This document shows, in pieces, positions 17,343 through 26,476 of a stretch of DNA of 64,000 nucleotides; within the stretch, counting starts at the first letter, position 1; the number at the start of each line of letters is the position of its first letter. This DNA comes from Lachnospiraceae bacterium AC2029 (GTDB lineage Bacteria > Bacillota > Clostridia > Lachnospirales > Lachnospiraceae): positions 868,001 to 932,000 of the forward strand of contig JNLK01000001.1 in the NCBI GenBank assembly GCA_000703065.1, in the 5' to 3' direction. The notes below the pieces were generated by a model. That model had not been told where the DNA came from. It saw only the letters and a program-made list of their open reading frames with translations, and made no database searches. A program made the position numbers and the translations under genes.

Positions 17343-18578
17343 TTAATCTTCTGTATCCAGCATGGAAGCGGTGTAACGTGCGCTTTCCTTGCGAACCTCT
17401 TCGTCTCTCTTTCCGAAGATATCGTCGAAGTTCTGAAGCATCAGCTCTACCATGTATCCGGACAGTGCGCCCTTCTCGATGGACTCGGCCAGTGTCTTCA
17501 TCACGCCTTCCTTCGCCATGCTCTGACGGTATGCACGCACCTCGGCAACCGCTGAGAAAATATCCGCAACCGCAAGGATCTGGGCTCCCATGGGGATGTC
17601 TCCCATCTTAAGTCCGAAGGGATAGCCGTAGCCGTTCAGCTTCTCATGGTGAAGTGCCGCCCACTGTCCGATCTGCTCGAAGCCCGGAATATCCTTCAGG
17701 AACAGATACGTGTAGTATGCGTATTCCTTCACGATATTGAACTCTTCGTCCGTCAGTTTCTCACCCTTCTCCAGGATGTCCTTCGGAACCTTCAGTTTTC
17801 CGATATCATGCAGATACCCTGCGATCAGCATCATCTTGCACTCATCCTCGGACATGCCCATGATCTCTGCAAGACGTACAGCGGAAACCGCCACACCCAC
17901 GGAGTGAGCTGCCGTATAGGAACTGCGGAAATCGATCACACGGGACATAAACCGTGCCAGCTCGATCGTCTCGTCAATGGTAAGATCCATACCATCCGGA
18001 ATATAGGTCAGGATCACCTCCGGCTGATGCAGAAGGTCCATCCAGATGTACTCTGTCTTGGATACACGCAGGAAACACTCAACAGCCCAGGAATGCAGCG
18101 CCTTGCCCGCCTGATTGGAGATAGTCTCGCAGATATCCTCCACCTGATTCAGCGCAGCATCATTTTCCTTCAGAAGCATGGATACTCTTCTGGAAAGATC
18201 GATGATCTCGGCAAATCTTGCTTCCTTGGAAAGGATCTCGTATGCCGGGTCACCTGCAGAATCAGCCTGTCCCGCCTGGAACATGCGGCGTACAAACTGC
18301 AGCATACTTACGTCACCGACGATATTCAGTCCCGCCCTGGAAAGCTCCTTAAAGGAATAGTCCTTTCCGTCCGGCAGGATCACACTACCCACATCATAAA
18401 GCAGCGCATCCCAGATGATCTCGATCAGGTCCTGTTCCTCGTAACCGAGTTCGTCGGCCATGCGATATGCCAGATAAGCCGTCTGCTGATGGTGATTCGG
18501 GTACGCCTCATCCAAGAGGTTCAGGGAATTTGCAAGTACCCTCGCAACGGCTCTTTTGCTTGTGAATTTCATCTCCAT
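17343..18578 (-). CDS. HD-GYP domain phosphodiesterase-like protein
   Basis: 411 residues. The C-terminal half carries the HD-GYP pattern: HSVGVAVSAVRLAE, the metal pair HDIGKLKVP, HHEKLNGYGYP and a later ADIFSAVAE. Such proteins hydrolyse cyclic di-GMP. The N-terminal half has an HD-like segment too (YPNHHQQTAYLAYRMADELG, then WDALLYDVGS in which the catalytic His is absent), so it may be a degenerate second HD domain. AAGGGGGCAGCT precedes the ATG. On the minus strand TATAAT occurs about 60 bases upstream. Confidence 0.88.
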   Translation of the reverse strand: MEMKFTSKRAVARVLANSLNLLDEAYPNHHQQTAYLAYRMADELGYEEQDLIEIIWDALLYDVGSVILPDGKDYSFKELSRAGLNIVGDVSMLQFVRRMFQAGQADSAGDPAYEILSKEARFAEIIDLSRRVSMLLKENDAALNQVEDICETISNQAGKALHSWAVECFLRVSKTEYIWMDLLHQPEVILTYIPDGMDLTIDETIELARFMSRVIDFRSSYTAAHSVGVAVSAVRLAEIMGMSEDECKMMLIAGYLHDIGKLKVPKDILEKGEKLTDEEFNIVKEYAYYTYLFLKDIPGFEQIGQWAALHHEKLNGYGYPFGLKMGDIPMGAQILAVADIFSAVAEVRAYRQSMAKEGVMKTLAESIEKGALSGYMVELMLQNFDDIFGKRDEEVRKESARYTASMLDTED

Positions 18579-18690
18579 AGCTGCCCCCTTTGATCATTTA
18601 TAGTCCTTCTTATTTCCCCATAGAAACTACCACTTTATATTATATCAAACTGCCACGAAATATGCACCCTTTTTCTTAGGCTCCGTATCC

Positions 18691-18719
18691 TTGACTTCAC
18701 TCTCCCGTATGATTATAAT
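18691..18719 (+). promoter_or_regulatory. Promoter of the Lys-rich membrane protein gene
   Basis: TTGACT (18691-18696), a 17-base spacer and a perfect TATAAT (18714-18719), about 42 bases before the start codon. Confidence 0.75.
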
Positions 18720-18760
18720 CGAGTATGAAGGTATATAGTATTCTCAGGAGGAGGTTACCC

Positions 18761-19087
18761 ATGAACAAGAAGCTGGAAGCAAAACTCGACGAAGCACTCT
18801 CCGATCTCAACGACGAGGCAAAAGAGAAGATCAAAACTGACGTTAAGAAGACCGTCAAGAAATCGGTCAAGAAATCCGTCAGGAAGAAACTGAGGAAGCG
18901 CAGAAGCAGACTGATCCGTCGTCTGTTCACCATCGGAATCATCATCGGTGGCTGCTGGTTCACCTACAAGCACTGCAGCTGGTTCAGGAATCGCGTGGAT
19001 TCCGTATCGGCTAAGATCAAACCTACGATAAAGGAAAAGGTAAGCACTGCTAAGTGCAAGCTTCCCTGCTGTAAAAAGAAGGGATGA
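18761..19087 (+). CDS. Small Lys/Arg-rich single-pass membrane protein
   Basis: 108 residues. A charged N-terminal stretch (KKLEAKLDEALSDLNDEAK), then a very basic run with repeated KKSVKKSVRKKLRKRR, one short hydrophobic helix (LFTIGIIIGGCWFTY, about residues 56-72) and a basic Cys-containing tail. I do not recognise a family. It has its own promoter, an AGGAGGAGG site and a strong terminator, so it is a real monocistronic gene. The basic face next to the membrane may contact lipids or nucleic acid, which is speculation. Confidence 0.75.
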   Translation: MNKKLEAKLDEALSDLNDEAKEKIKTDVKKTVKKSVKKSVRKKLRKRRSRLIRRLFTIGIIIGGCWFTYKHCSWFRNRVDSVSAKIKPTIKEKVSTAKCKLPCCKKKG

Positions 19088-19123
19088 TGCGAGAACAGCT
19101 GATACCAATCGCTCATAATAAAA

Positions 19124-19163
19124 CCTCCGGAAACCTGCTATTTGCAGGTTCCGGAGGCTTTTT
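19124..19163 (+). terminator. Terminator after the Lys-rich protein gene
   Basis: CCTCCGGAAACCTGC, loop TATTT, GCAGGTTCCGGAGG, then CTTTTT. A strong stem of about 14 bp with one bulge. Confidence 0.9.
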
Positions 19164-19188
19164 AATTTAGTGTGGTGATTTTACCGTT

Positions 19189-21504
19189 TTACTTTTCGGT
19201 GTAATATCCGTTCTTGTCAAACTTGTAGGATATGCTGTCGATGGTATAGGTTGCGCTCTTTGCGTACCATCCGTCCTTGACTCCGTACCACCACTTGCTG
19301 CCGGCTTTATGCCAGCTGTACTTCACGGGATCACTCTGAACACCGTTCTTATTGACCCACCAGCCCTGAACGAATTCGCTCTGGGCCACGTAGCCATTTG
19401 CCTTGAAGTAATACCAGTTGCCGTCGATCTTCTGCCAGCTGTTCTTCAGGTAGGAGCTTCCGGTCAGACCGTACCACCAGCCCTTCTTGTCCTGCTTCCA
19501 GCCCTTTGCCTTGGCCTTTCCGTCCCAGGCTCCGGACTTTGTGAGATAGCATCCCTGACGATAGCAGGAGGATTCCATGTTACCCTTCTTATCGAAGAAG
19601 TACCACTTTCCGTCGATCTTCTGCCACTGATTCTTTGCGTACCAGCCGGATTCATCAACAAAGGTCCAGTTCTTTCCGACCTTCTTCCAGTCAGCCTTAT
19701 ACTTATAGCTCTGCTTACCGTTCTTGTCGTACCACTTTCCGTCTACCCATTCGTTCTTGTAATCCTTGTAGAACTCATGGATCTTCGAGGAAAGAATCTC
19801 CGAATCAAACATTTTATCGTAAGCGAGTACAAAATCCGGCTTTGCACCCAGATCAACATCTATATCCGGATCTGTCGCGCTGAGCTTCGTCATTCCTGAA
19901 ACGTTCATAAAATAGCCGCTTGCGGTAAAATCGATGTTCAGGGCACATCCGCCGCCACCGCTGTTCTCACCCAGAACTGCGATACCCATTTCCTTTGCCA
20001 GAACAGGCGTAAGGTTACCGGCGGAGTAGGAGCATCTGCTCTCGAGGAACGCAAAGTTCAGGTCATATGACACCGCCTTATCTGCATCATCAATATTCCC
20101 GTCCAGATTCAGGTCAAGTACAGCCTTCTCGTATCCCCTCTCATCACTTGCACGATAGTAGTTATACAGGGTAAATTCATTTGTCTGCAGCTTCTTGTTG
20201 GCCATCAATGCCAGCATATAGCACCCTACCTGAGTAACGCCGCCGTTGTTTGTGGAAAGATCGACCACGAAATTCTTCATCCCGAGTTCTGCCGCTTTAT
20301 CCACCGACCACTTGAACGCATCCACAATAGGAAGCGTAAAACTGTTAAATGTAAAGATTGCGGTATCTCCTGCAACATAGAGACCTGCACCACAGTCCTC
20401 CCACTCTTTCACCGTTGCGTATTGGGCCGGAATGGTTGTTGCCCTATTCTGAGAAATCTCGGCAATCACCGTATCTCTGACACCGGCCTGAGCAACATAC
20501 TCAAGGAAGACATCCTTATCCTCAACTCGATCCGGATCTGTGAGCAGCTCCTTCAAAGCTGTTACAATTTTCGAATCCGGATAATAAGCAATCGCAGTAT
20601 TGATATCCTGGCCGGGAGCCGTATGACCGCCATCGAAGAGGTCAATGCCGATATAGATCAGACCGATGTTATAATCCAAAAGATTCTCGGACTTAAGATA
20701 GGTCTTCGCCTTCTTCAGCCTATCAGAAGAATCCAGAGTCTTATCAAAGCCATCCGCCAGAATCTTCTCGGCCAGCTTACATCTCGAGGGAGCCCCATAG
20801 GAAGTATCCATCATAAAACAGAGCTCATTATAGTTAAACTGCGCCTCGGATGCAGGTCTTTCCATCCGCTCAAAAAGCTTTCCCCTGTCATAGTAGCAGG
20901 CTCCCGTAAGCGTATCCGAAGAATGCAGGAAATAAAGCTCTCCGTCCAGATACTGAGCTGCATTATAGAGTCTCATAAAGAGATCATTCATGGTCGGAAC
21001 CGGAATGTATGCCTCGTCGTTGATCTCCATAATATCGATGTCATACGCTCCCAGATCAAAGGATGCCGGCTTCGCTCCGCCATCATATCCCCTTTCGATC
21101 ATCTCCGCAAAGGTCACATTCATGTCAGAAGCCACATTGGGCGACTGCGAAACGAAATCATAATACTTTTCAAAACTCACTACTTCATCATTCGGATTCA
21201 CCGTCATGGTGTACTCTGATGTAGCAGAACCGACCAGATAAGTCCCATCCGCCTGCTTCGTCGCCGCAAAATCATCCGCCTTATAGACCGCATTCAGATA
21301 ATCCGTCACCTTAATATACGGGATCGTCGGAAGATCGCTCTTAAATGCCAGTGTCATTTCCGTAGGATGCTCACCGTCAAAAAGATACGCTGTTACATCC
21401 TGCATCTCGTACTCCGGCTCTGCCTGCGCTGCCATGGGGAACAACATTCCCACACAAAGCGTTGACAGAATCGCTGTACATTTCAAGTGCCTTCTCAGCT
21501 TCAT
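19189..21504 (-). CDS. Secreted S41-type peptidase with cell-wall-binding repeats
   Basis: 771 residues. A signal peptide (cleavage near AAQAEP), a central S41/TSPc-like region at about residues 380-565 (FVVDLSTNNGGVTQVGCYM; CSYSAGNLTPVLAKEMG with the likely catalytic Ser; AVLGENSGGGGC), and 5-6 aromatic cell-wall-binding repeats at the C-terminus (for example NQWQKIDGKWYFF). S41 enzymes cut proteins near their C-terminus; substrates here are unknown. Inside the S41 region is a dockerin-like calcium loop, DLNLDGNIDDADK. The start has GGAGAGAAGT before it. It lies alone, upstream of nothing on its strand. Confidence 0.85.
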   Translation of the reverse strand: MKLRRHLKCTAILSTLCVGMLFPMAAQAEPEYEMQDVTAYLFDGEHPTEMTLAFKSDLPTIPYIKVTDYLNAVYKADDFAATKQADGTYLVGSATSEYTMTVNPNDEVVSFEKYYDFVSQSPNVASDMNVTFAEMIERGYDGGAKPASFDLGAYDIDIMEINDEAYIPVPTMNDLFMRLYNAAQYLDGELYFLHSSDTLTGACYYDRGKLFERMERPASEAQFNYNELCFMMDTSYGAPSRCKLAEKILADGFDKTLDSSDRLKKAKTYLKSENLLDYNIGLIYIGIDLFDGGHTAPGQDINTAIAYYPDSKIVTALKELLTDPDRVEDKDVFLEYVAQAGVRDTVIAEISQNRATTIPAQYATVKEWEDCGAGLYVAGDTAIFTFNSFTLPIVDAFKWSVDKAAELGMKNFVVDLSTNNGGVTQVGCYMLALMANKKLQTNEFTLYNYYRASDERGYEKAVLDLNLDGNIDDADKAVSYDLNFAFLESRCSYSAGNLTPVLAKEMGIAVLGENSGGGGCALNIDFTASGYFMNVSGMTKLSATDPDIDVDLGAKPDFVLAYDKMFDSEILSSKIHEFYKDYKNEWVDGKWYDKNGKQSYKYKADWKKVGKNWTFVDESGWYAKNQWQKIDGKWYFFDKKGNMESSCYRQGCYLTKSGAWDGKAKAKGWKQDKKGWWYGLTGSSYLKNSWQKIDGNWYYFKANGYVAQSEFVQGWWVNKNGVQSDPVKYSWHKAGSKWWYGVKDGWYAKSATYTIDSISYKFDKNGYYTEK

Positions 21505-21681
21505 ACTTCTCTCCTTTCTCTTTCAAACCCCTCCCGGTCAGATTCCCCCGCCACAAGTGACAGCGAATGACCTGTCTTCTTCCGTCAGTTTTCTTTTTTC
21601 AGGCATATTATCTGACTCTATAGGGATATTGTATCATGATATCCTTTTCTAAAGTCGTTCCATATTGGCACACTTTTTTGC

Positions 21682-21711
21682 TTGACATTGCCGTACGGCG
21701 AAATATATAAT
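21682..21711 (+). promoter_or_regulatory. Promoter of hipBA
   Basis: TTGACA (21682-21687), an 18-base spacer and TATAAT (21706-21711). The first operator-like repeat overlaps the spacer and -10 box, so a bound repressor would block RNA polymerase. Confidence 0.75.
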
Positions 21712-21785
21712 GCAATCACTGAAATATGTTCGTACGGCGAAATATAAGCATCTCAACTGTGTATTTAGCCGTACGGCGAAATGCG
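21690..21785. promoter_or_regulatory. Three operator-like repeats, 39-bp spacing
   Basis: The core CGTACGGCGAAAT occurs at 21692, 21731 and 21770; the 18-base sites begin at 21690, 21729 and 21768, exactly 39 bases apart. Each contains the palindrome CCGTACGG (first base changed in the middle copy). They run from the promoter to just before the hipB ribosome binding site. These are probably binding sites for the HipB-like protein, as in other autoregulated hipBA modules. Confidence 0.7.
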
Positions 21786-21795
21786 AGGTGGCTTC

Positions 21796-22008
21796 ATGAA
21801 AATCAATACTACCATCAATTTCGGTTCAGCTATAAAGCAGCGAAGAAAGAAACTGGGGTATACTCAGAAATACATTTCCGAGGTCAGCGGAATGAGCACA
21901 AGTTTCATTTCCGACCTGGAAAACGGAAAGACAACAACCGAGCTTGGAAAGGCGCTCTATCTGGCAAATCTGTTGGGGCTGGATATCGAGCTTAACGAAA
22001 GGGGATAG
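21796..22008 (+). CDS. hipB: HipB-like helix-turn-helix antitoxin/repressor
   Basis: 70 residues, an XRE-type helix-turn-helix: FGSAIKQRRKKLGYTQKYIS, then GMSTSFISDLENGKTTT as the recognition helix region. HipB proteins bind HipA and repress the operon. The start at 21796 follows GAGGTGGCTTC; an ATG at 21781 overlaps the third operator repeat. hipA follows after 3 bases. Confidence 0.88.
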   Translation: MKINTTINFGSAIKQRRKKLGYTQKYISEVSGMSTSFISDLENGKTTTELGKALYLANLLGLDIELNERG

Positions 22009-22011
22009 CCT

Positions 22012-23280
22012 ATGCGGTCATTGAAGGTATTTCTTGAAATACAGGGCGAGCAACGGCATATCGGCAGTATCGATGGGGAAACCTATATGGATTCACGGTT
22101 CCGCTATACCCGGGATTATCTGGACAGCGAGTTCAGCAGACCGATCTCTGTCTCCCTCCCGCTTACCGACGAACCATTTTCTCCTGCGCAGACAAAAAAC
22201 TATTTCGAAGGCCTTCTTCCGGAGGGCTTTTCCCGAAGAGCGGTTGCCACATGGCTCAAGGCCGATGAGAACGATTACCTTACCATTCTCTCCGTCTTGG
22301 GACGCGAATGCATCGGCGCACTAAAGATCATAGAAGGAGACGATGATTCAGACACAGAATACATCCCCCTGTCTATGAAGCGTGTCCGCGAGCTTGCAGC
22401 AGAGGGTGTGACAAAATCCACCGAGCTCCTTATGGAAACACATTTATCTTTAGCCGGAGCAAACGGAAAGGTGGGATTATACTACGATGAAGCATCGAAG
22501 AAGTGGTACCTGCCCAGGGGAAACGCCCCCAGCACGCACATAGTAAAACAAAGCCATGTCCGACTGAAGGATATCGTTTTAAACGAACAGCTCTGTATGC
22601 AGACTGCCCGCCTGGCAGGGATAGACGTACCGGAAAGCTTTATCGTGAGCACAGGGAAGGGCACTGATCCGGAGATTCTCTTCGCAACAAAACGTTATGA
22701 CCGAGCATTTACCGGGAAAAGCCATAACGGCAAGCTTCAGATACCGGAGAGGCTCCATCAGGAGGATTTCTCGCAGGCCATGGGAATTCCCGCAAAAGAA
22801 AAATACGAAAAAGAGGATCAGCACTACCTCAGACGCATGTTCGAGCTGATTCGTGCCAACGCCGCAGATCCTATCACGGAGCAGCTGAAGCTATGGAAGA
22901 TGCTGGTATTTCATTTTCTGATCGGCAATACCGACGCACACATTAAGAACTTCTCTTTATTATACAGTGATGACCTGAAAAAAATAACCCTTGCACCGGC
23001 CTATGATATCGTCAGTACAAGGGTATATGATCTCACAGATGAAATGAGCATCTTCCTCGGCGGAGAGATTCGTTTGCAGAAAATGAACCGCTCTCTGTTC
23101 GCCCACGCCGCCTCCGAGGCAGGCATTGCTGAACGAATGGCAATGAAGATTTTTGATGAGACTGCGGATATCTTCGAAAGTGCTCTATCTGAAGCGGCAG
23201 AAACGCTCGAAGCATCCGGGTTCCATAAAGCGGTGGAGCTGAAAAAAAAGATTCTGGAGAAAGCATACTATAGGAATTAG
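22012..23280 (+). CDS. hipA: HipA family Ser/Thr kinase toxin
   Basis: 422 residues with the N-terminal HipA domain (VFLEIQGEQRHIGSIDG to about residue 110) and the kinase core: SHKLQIPERLHQEDF-like region after ATKRYDR, GNTDAHIKNFSLLY near residue 305 with the catalytic Asp, and LAPAYDIVST as the metal-binding Asp segment. Studied HipA proteins phosphorylate glutamyl-tRNA synthetase or another target and cause dormancy. All the key residues I can see are present, so it looks active. It is coupled to hipB. Confidence 0.93.
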   Translation: MRSLKVFLEIQGEQRHIGSIDGETYMDSRFRYTRDYLDSEFSRPISVSLPLTDEPFSPAQTKNYFEGLLPEGFSRRAVATWLKADENDYLTILSVLGRECIGALKIIEGDDDSDTEYIPLSMKRVRELAAEGVTKSTELLMETHLSLAGANGKVGLYYDEASKKWYLPRGNAPSTHIVKQSHVRLKDIVLNEQLCMQTARLAGIDVPESFIVSTGKGTDPEILFATKRYDRAFTGKSHNGKLQIPERLHQEDFSQAMGIPAKEKYEKEDQHYLRRMFELIRANAADPITEQLKLWKMLVFHFLIGNTDAHIKNFSLLYSDDLKKITLAPAYDIVSTRVYDLTDEMSIFLGGEIRLQKMNRSLFAHAASEAGIAERMAMKIFDETADIFESALSEAAETLEASGFHKAVELKKKILEKAYYRN

Positions 23281-23295
23281 TAGTGGCTATTTATC

Positions 23296-23327
23296 CTCAG
23301 AAACGGCCTATTTTAGCCATTTCTGAG
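23296..23327. terminator. Hairpin between convergent hipA and guaA
   Basis: CTCAGAAACGGC, loop CTATTTTA, GCCATTTCTGAG form a stem with one mismatch. There is no long T tract on either strand, so it may be a weak shared terminator. Confidence 0.5.
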
Positions 23328-23337
23328 CTTGTGTACA

Positions 23338-24927
23338 TTATAGGAGTTCGATCGTTCCCGGCGGCTTGGAGGTAAGGTCATACAGTACCCGGTTGACACC
23401 CTTCACCTCGTTGATGATACGGGTCATGCAGCGCTGCAGCACCACAAACGGGATATCAGTACAGTCCGCCGTCATGAAATCACTGGTGCAGACCGCACGG
23501 AGTACGACTGCATAATCGTAGGTCCGGAAATCTCCCATAACACCGACCGAACGCATATTGGAAAGTGCGGCAAAATACTGGTTGGGAGGTGTAGTGATCT
23601 CTCCTCTTGCCACAGCCGCATCTACCTCTTCCCGATAGATGGCATCCGCTTCCTGTACGATCCGTACCTTTTCGGCGGTGATATCGTCAATGATACGAAC
23701 GCCCAGTCCCGGTCCCGGGAAGGGCTGACGGAATACCAGATACTCCGGGATCCCCAGTTCAAGTCCGGCCCGTCGCACCTCATCCTTGAACAGCATCCGC
23801 AGGGGCTCCACGATATCCTTGAAATCCACGTGATCCGGAAGACCGCCCACGTTATGATGGGACTTGATCACAGCAGACTTGCCGAGTCCCGACTCGATCA
23901 CATCGGGATAGATAGTTCCCTGTGCCAGGAAATCCACCGCACCGATCTTCTTTGCTTCTTCTTCAAATACACGGATGAACTCTTCACCAATGATATGACG
24001 CTTCCGCTCCGGATCTGTCTCTCCTGCCAGCTTCAGGTAGAACCGTTCCTGTGCGTTGACGCGGATGAAATTCAGGTCGTACTGACCCTTGGGTCCGAAG
24101 ACCGCTTCCACCTCATCGCCCTCGTCCTTCCGAAGAAGACCGTGATCCACAAAGACACAGGTCAGCTGCTTTCCTACAGCCTTGGAAAGAAGTACCGCTG
24201 CTACTGAGGAATCCACGCCTCCGGACAGGGCACAGAGCACCCGGCCCTTGCCGATCTTCTCACGGAGCTCCTGTACGGTACGCTCCACAAAGGAGTCCAT
24301 CTTCCAGTCCGCCTTGCAGCCGCAGACATTGATCACAAAGTTACGAAGGATATCCTGACCATACTCGGTATGCTGAACCTCCGGATGGAACTGGGTCGCA
24401 TAGAGCCTCTTCTCCGGATCCTCCATGGCTGCCACCGGACAGTGTTCCGTCCTGGCAGTGATCCGGAAGCCCTCCGGAACCTCCGCTATATAATCTGTAT
24501 GGCTCATCCATGAGGTAAACGGCGTTCCGACGCCCTTAAATAGCAGAGAAGCTTCTTCGCCCTTCTCCTCGGAATTACCCGCAGCCGCATCGCATACGAA
24601 GGTCTCGGTCCGTCCGTACTCACTGACGGGGGCAGTTGCAACCTTTCCGCCCAACTTGTAGGCCATCAGCTGGGATCCGTAGCAGATTCCCAGGATCGGG
24701 ATCCCCAGTTCGAAGATCTCCTTCGAATAGGACGGGGAATCCTCCAGATAGACACTATTGGGTCCTCCGGTGAAAATGATCCCCTTCGGGTTCATTTCCC
24801 TGAGCTTCTCGATGGAAATGGTATAGGGATGTACCTCCGCATATACCTCACATTCCCGCACCCTGCGTGCGATCAACTGGTTGTACTGTCCTCCGAAATC
24901 AAGGACAACGATCATTTCTCGGCTCAT
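23338..24927 (-). CDS. guaA: GMP synthase (glutamine-hydrolysing)
   Basis: 529 residues with both normal domains. The class I glutaminase has the nucleophile Cys in [15 protein letters not shown] and the His/Glu pair in [12 protein letters not shown]. The ATP pyrophosphatase has the PP-loop [13 protein letters not shown], and the C-terminus is the dimer domain ending in [12 protein letters not shown]. It makes GMP from XMP. ACGAGGAGAGAAAC precedes the ATG. It follows the S41 peptidase on the same strand after a gap of about 75 bases with no evident riboswitch. Confidence 0.98.
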   Translation of the reverse strand: MSREMIVVLDFGGQYNQLIARRVRECEVYAEVHPYTISIEKLREMNPKGIIFTGGPNSVYLEDSPSYSKEIFELGIPILGICYGSQLMAYKLGGKVATAPVSEYGRTETFVCDAAAGNSEEKGEEASLLFKGVGTPFTSWMSHTDYIAEVPEGFRITARTEHCPVAAMEDPEKRLYATQFHPEVQHTEYGQDILRNFVINVCGCKADWKMDSFVERTVQELREKIGKGRVLCALSGGVDSSVAAVLLSKAVGKQLTCVFVDHGLLRKDEGDEVEAVFGPKGQYDLNFIRVNAQERFYLKLAGETDPERKRHIIGEEFIRVFEEEAKKIGAVDFLAQGTIYPDVIESGLGKSAVIKSHHNVGGLPDHVDFKDIVEPLRMLFKDEVRRAGLELGIPEYLVFRQPFPGPGLGVRIIDDITAEKVRIVQEADAIYREEVDAAVARGEITTPPNQYFAALSNMRSVGVMGDFRTYDYAVVLRAVCTSDFMTADCTDIPFVVLQRCMTRIINEVKGVNRVLYDLTSKPPGTIELL

Positions 24928-25002
24928 GTTTCTCTCCTCGTGAAATGTTGTTTCTATGTCAATTCCTCTTTTCCTGTTGCTCCCGACAGTATTCCCCGCA
25001 AC

Positions 25003-26364
25003 CTACGGCTCCTCCGTGGACTCAGTACTCTCAGTGGATTCTGTAGTCTCGGTTTTTTCTGTGGTTTCGGTTTCCGTCGTTGTCGAACCCTTCAGCGGCT
25101 CTCCACCCAGTGCCTTGATGGCCGCTGCCAGCTGCGGATCCTCTTCAGGTTCCATTTTGTAGAGTTTCTTTCTCTGCTCCGCAGTCAGCGCAACCTCAAC
25201 CTCCGGCTCGATCCCGGTTTCGTGGATATTGCTTCCGGACGGAAGATAGTACTTTGCGATGGTAAACTTCACGGCAGATCCGTCCGTCAGCGGAAAGGTC
25301 TGCTGTACGATACCCTTTCCATAGGTCTTCTCTCCTACCATGATTGCCTTACCATAATCACGAAGACATCCGACCATGATCTCCGAGGAGCTTGCACTGT
25401 TTCCGTTCATCAGGATCGCCATGGGCAGATCCACGCTGTGCTCGTCCTTTGTATAGTCATTATACATGATCTTACCGTTCTTATCCTTCATTTCCAGAAG
25501 GAGTCCGGGCTTGGAGGGATCCCCGTCCTTCGGGATCTGACCATCCTCGATCAGGTAGTCAACCATCTCAATGACAATGTTCGTCAGACCGCCGGGATTA
25601 TTTCTTACATCAATGATCAGACCCTTTGCGCCCTGCGCCACCAGATCGTCAACAGCAGCCTTAAACTGAGGCGATGTCTTTTCGATAAACTCCGATATGG
25701 AAATGTAGCCGTAACCGTTATCAAGCATTTCATATTCAACGGAAATGGTCTCGATCTTCTGGCGTTCCACATCGAATTCCACATAATCCTCAAGAGATTC
25801 CCGGTATACCTTGATATGTACCTTGGTCCCCTCTTCTCCGCGGATCATTTTTACGACCTCTTCCAGTTCCATGTCCGTGGTGAGTGCCGTGTCCCCGATC
25901 TCAACGAAGATGTCATCCGCCTCGAGTCCCGCAGCCTCCGCGGGAGTATTCTTGATCGGTGATACCACGTAGATCGTTCCGTTCTCCATATTCTTGGTCA
26001 CGGTAACGCCGATCCCGACGAATTCACCCTCGTCCTCCTCCCGGACCTTTGCAAACTCCTCAGGCGTATAATATGTGGCATATTTATCACCCAATCCGCG
26101 GAGCAAACCGTCGTAGTACGCCTCCTCCGTTTTCTCAGGATCGATCTCATACATAAAATTCTTGTCGATCAGCTGCTGGATCACGCCCGTCTTCTGTCTG
26201 ACCGCATCTGAATAAATGTTCACTCCGCCGGGTCCGTTTGAATCGGACGCCGAACCCTGAACCTCCGACTGATCCTCTGACTGCCCGGCACTTCCGCAGC
26301 CACCCGCAGTCAGAAGAAATGCCAGTGCCAGCCCTGCGGCCAGGCTCCTTCTAAGCTTTCTCAT
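25003..26364 (-). CDS. S41 C-terminal processing peptidase, lipoprotein (CtpA-like)
   Basis: About 453 residues. A lipoprotein signal peptide ends in LLTAGGC, followed by a PDZ domain (GIGVTVTKNMENGTIYVVSP, PAEAAGLEADD) and the S41 protease core: IDVRNNPGGL, catalytic Ser in GNSASSSEI and Lys in GEKTYGKGIVQ. The C-terminus is a low-complexity tail of repeated TE/TT. The ATG at 26364 (MRKLRRSLAAG) opens the signal peptide and has AAAGGACAG upstream; the first ATG at 26400 is unlikely. It follows the M23 hydrolase and ftsEX on the same strand, a common arrangement for cell-wall control. Confidence 0.93.
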   Translation of the reverse strand: MRKLRRSLAAGLALAFLLTAGGCGSAGQSEDQSEVQGSASDSNGPGGVNIYSDAVRQKTGVIQQLIDKNFMYEIDPEKTEEAYYDGLLRGLGDKYATYYTPEEFAKVREEDEGEFVGIGVTVTKNMENGTIYVVSPIKNTPAEAAGLEADDIFVEIGDTALTTDMELEEVVKMIRGEEGTKVHIKVYRESLEDYVEFDVERQKIETISVEYEMLDNGYGYISISEFIEKTSPQFKAAVDDLVAQGAKGLIIDVRNNPGGLTNIVIEMVDYLIEDGQIPKDGDPSKPGLLLEMKDKNGKIMYNDYTKDEHSVDLPMAILMNGNSASSSEIMVGCLRDYGKAIMVGEKTYGKGIVQQTFPLTDGSAVKFTIAKYYLPSGSNIHETGIEPEVEVALTAEQRKKLYKMEPEEDPQLAAAIKALGGEPLKGSTTTETETTEKTETTESTESTESTEEP

Positions 26365-26439
26365 GTTGTTTTCTGTCCTTTCCGTCTCAATGCAAGTCAT
26401 TCCGTCCGGCCCATAATCCGGACCTTTATTATAAGTTTA

Positions 26440-26468
26440 TTGAGCGGTCGCCCGAAGCAACCGCTCAA
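26440..26468 (-). terminator. Hairpin between the M23 and S41 genes
   Basis: TTGAGCGGT, a loop of 11 bases and ACCGCTCAA form a perfect 9-bp stem 9 bases after the M23 stop. The following minus-strand sequence is AT-rich (TAAACTTATAATAAA) without a T run. It may attenuate transcription into the S41 gene. Confidence 0.5.
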
Positions 26469-26476
26469 AGGTAATC

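Noticed and set aside
24928-25002. Purine riboswitch before guaA
   Set aside because: The gap is only 75 bases and shows no conserved aptamer stems.
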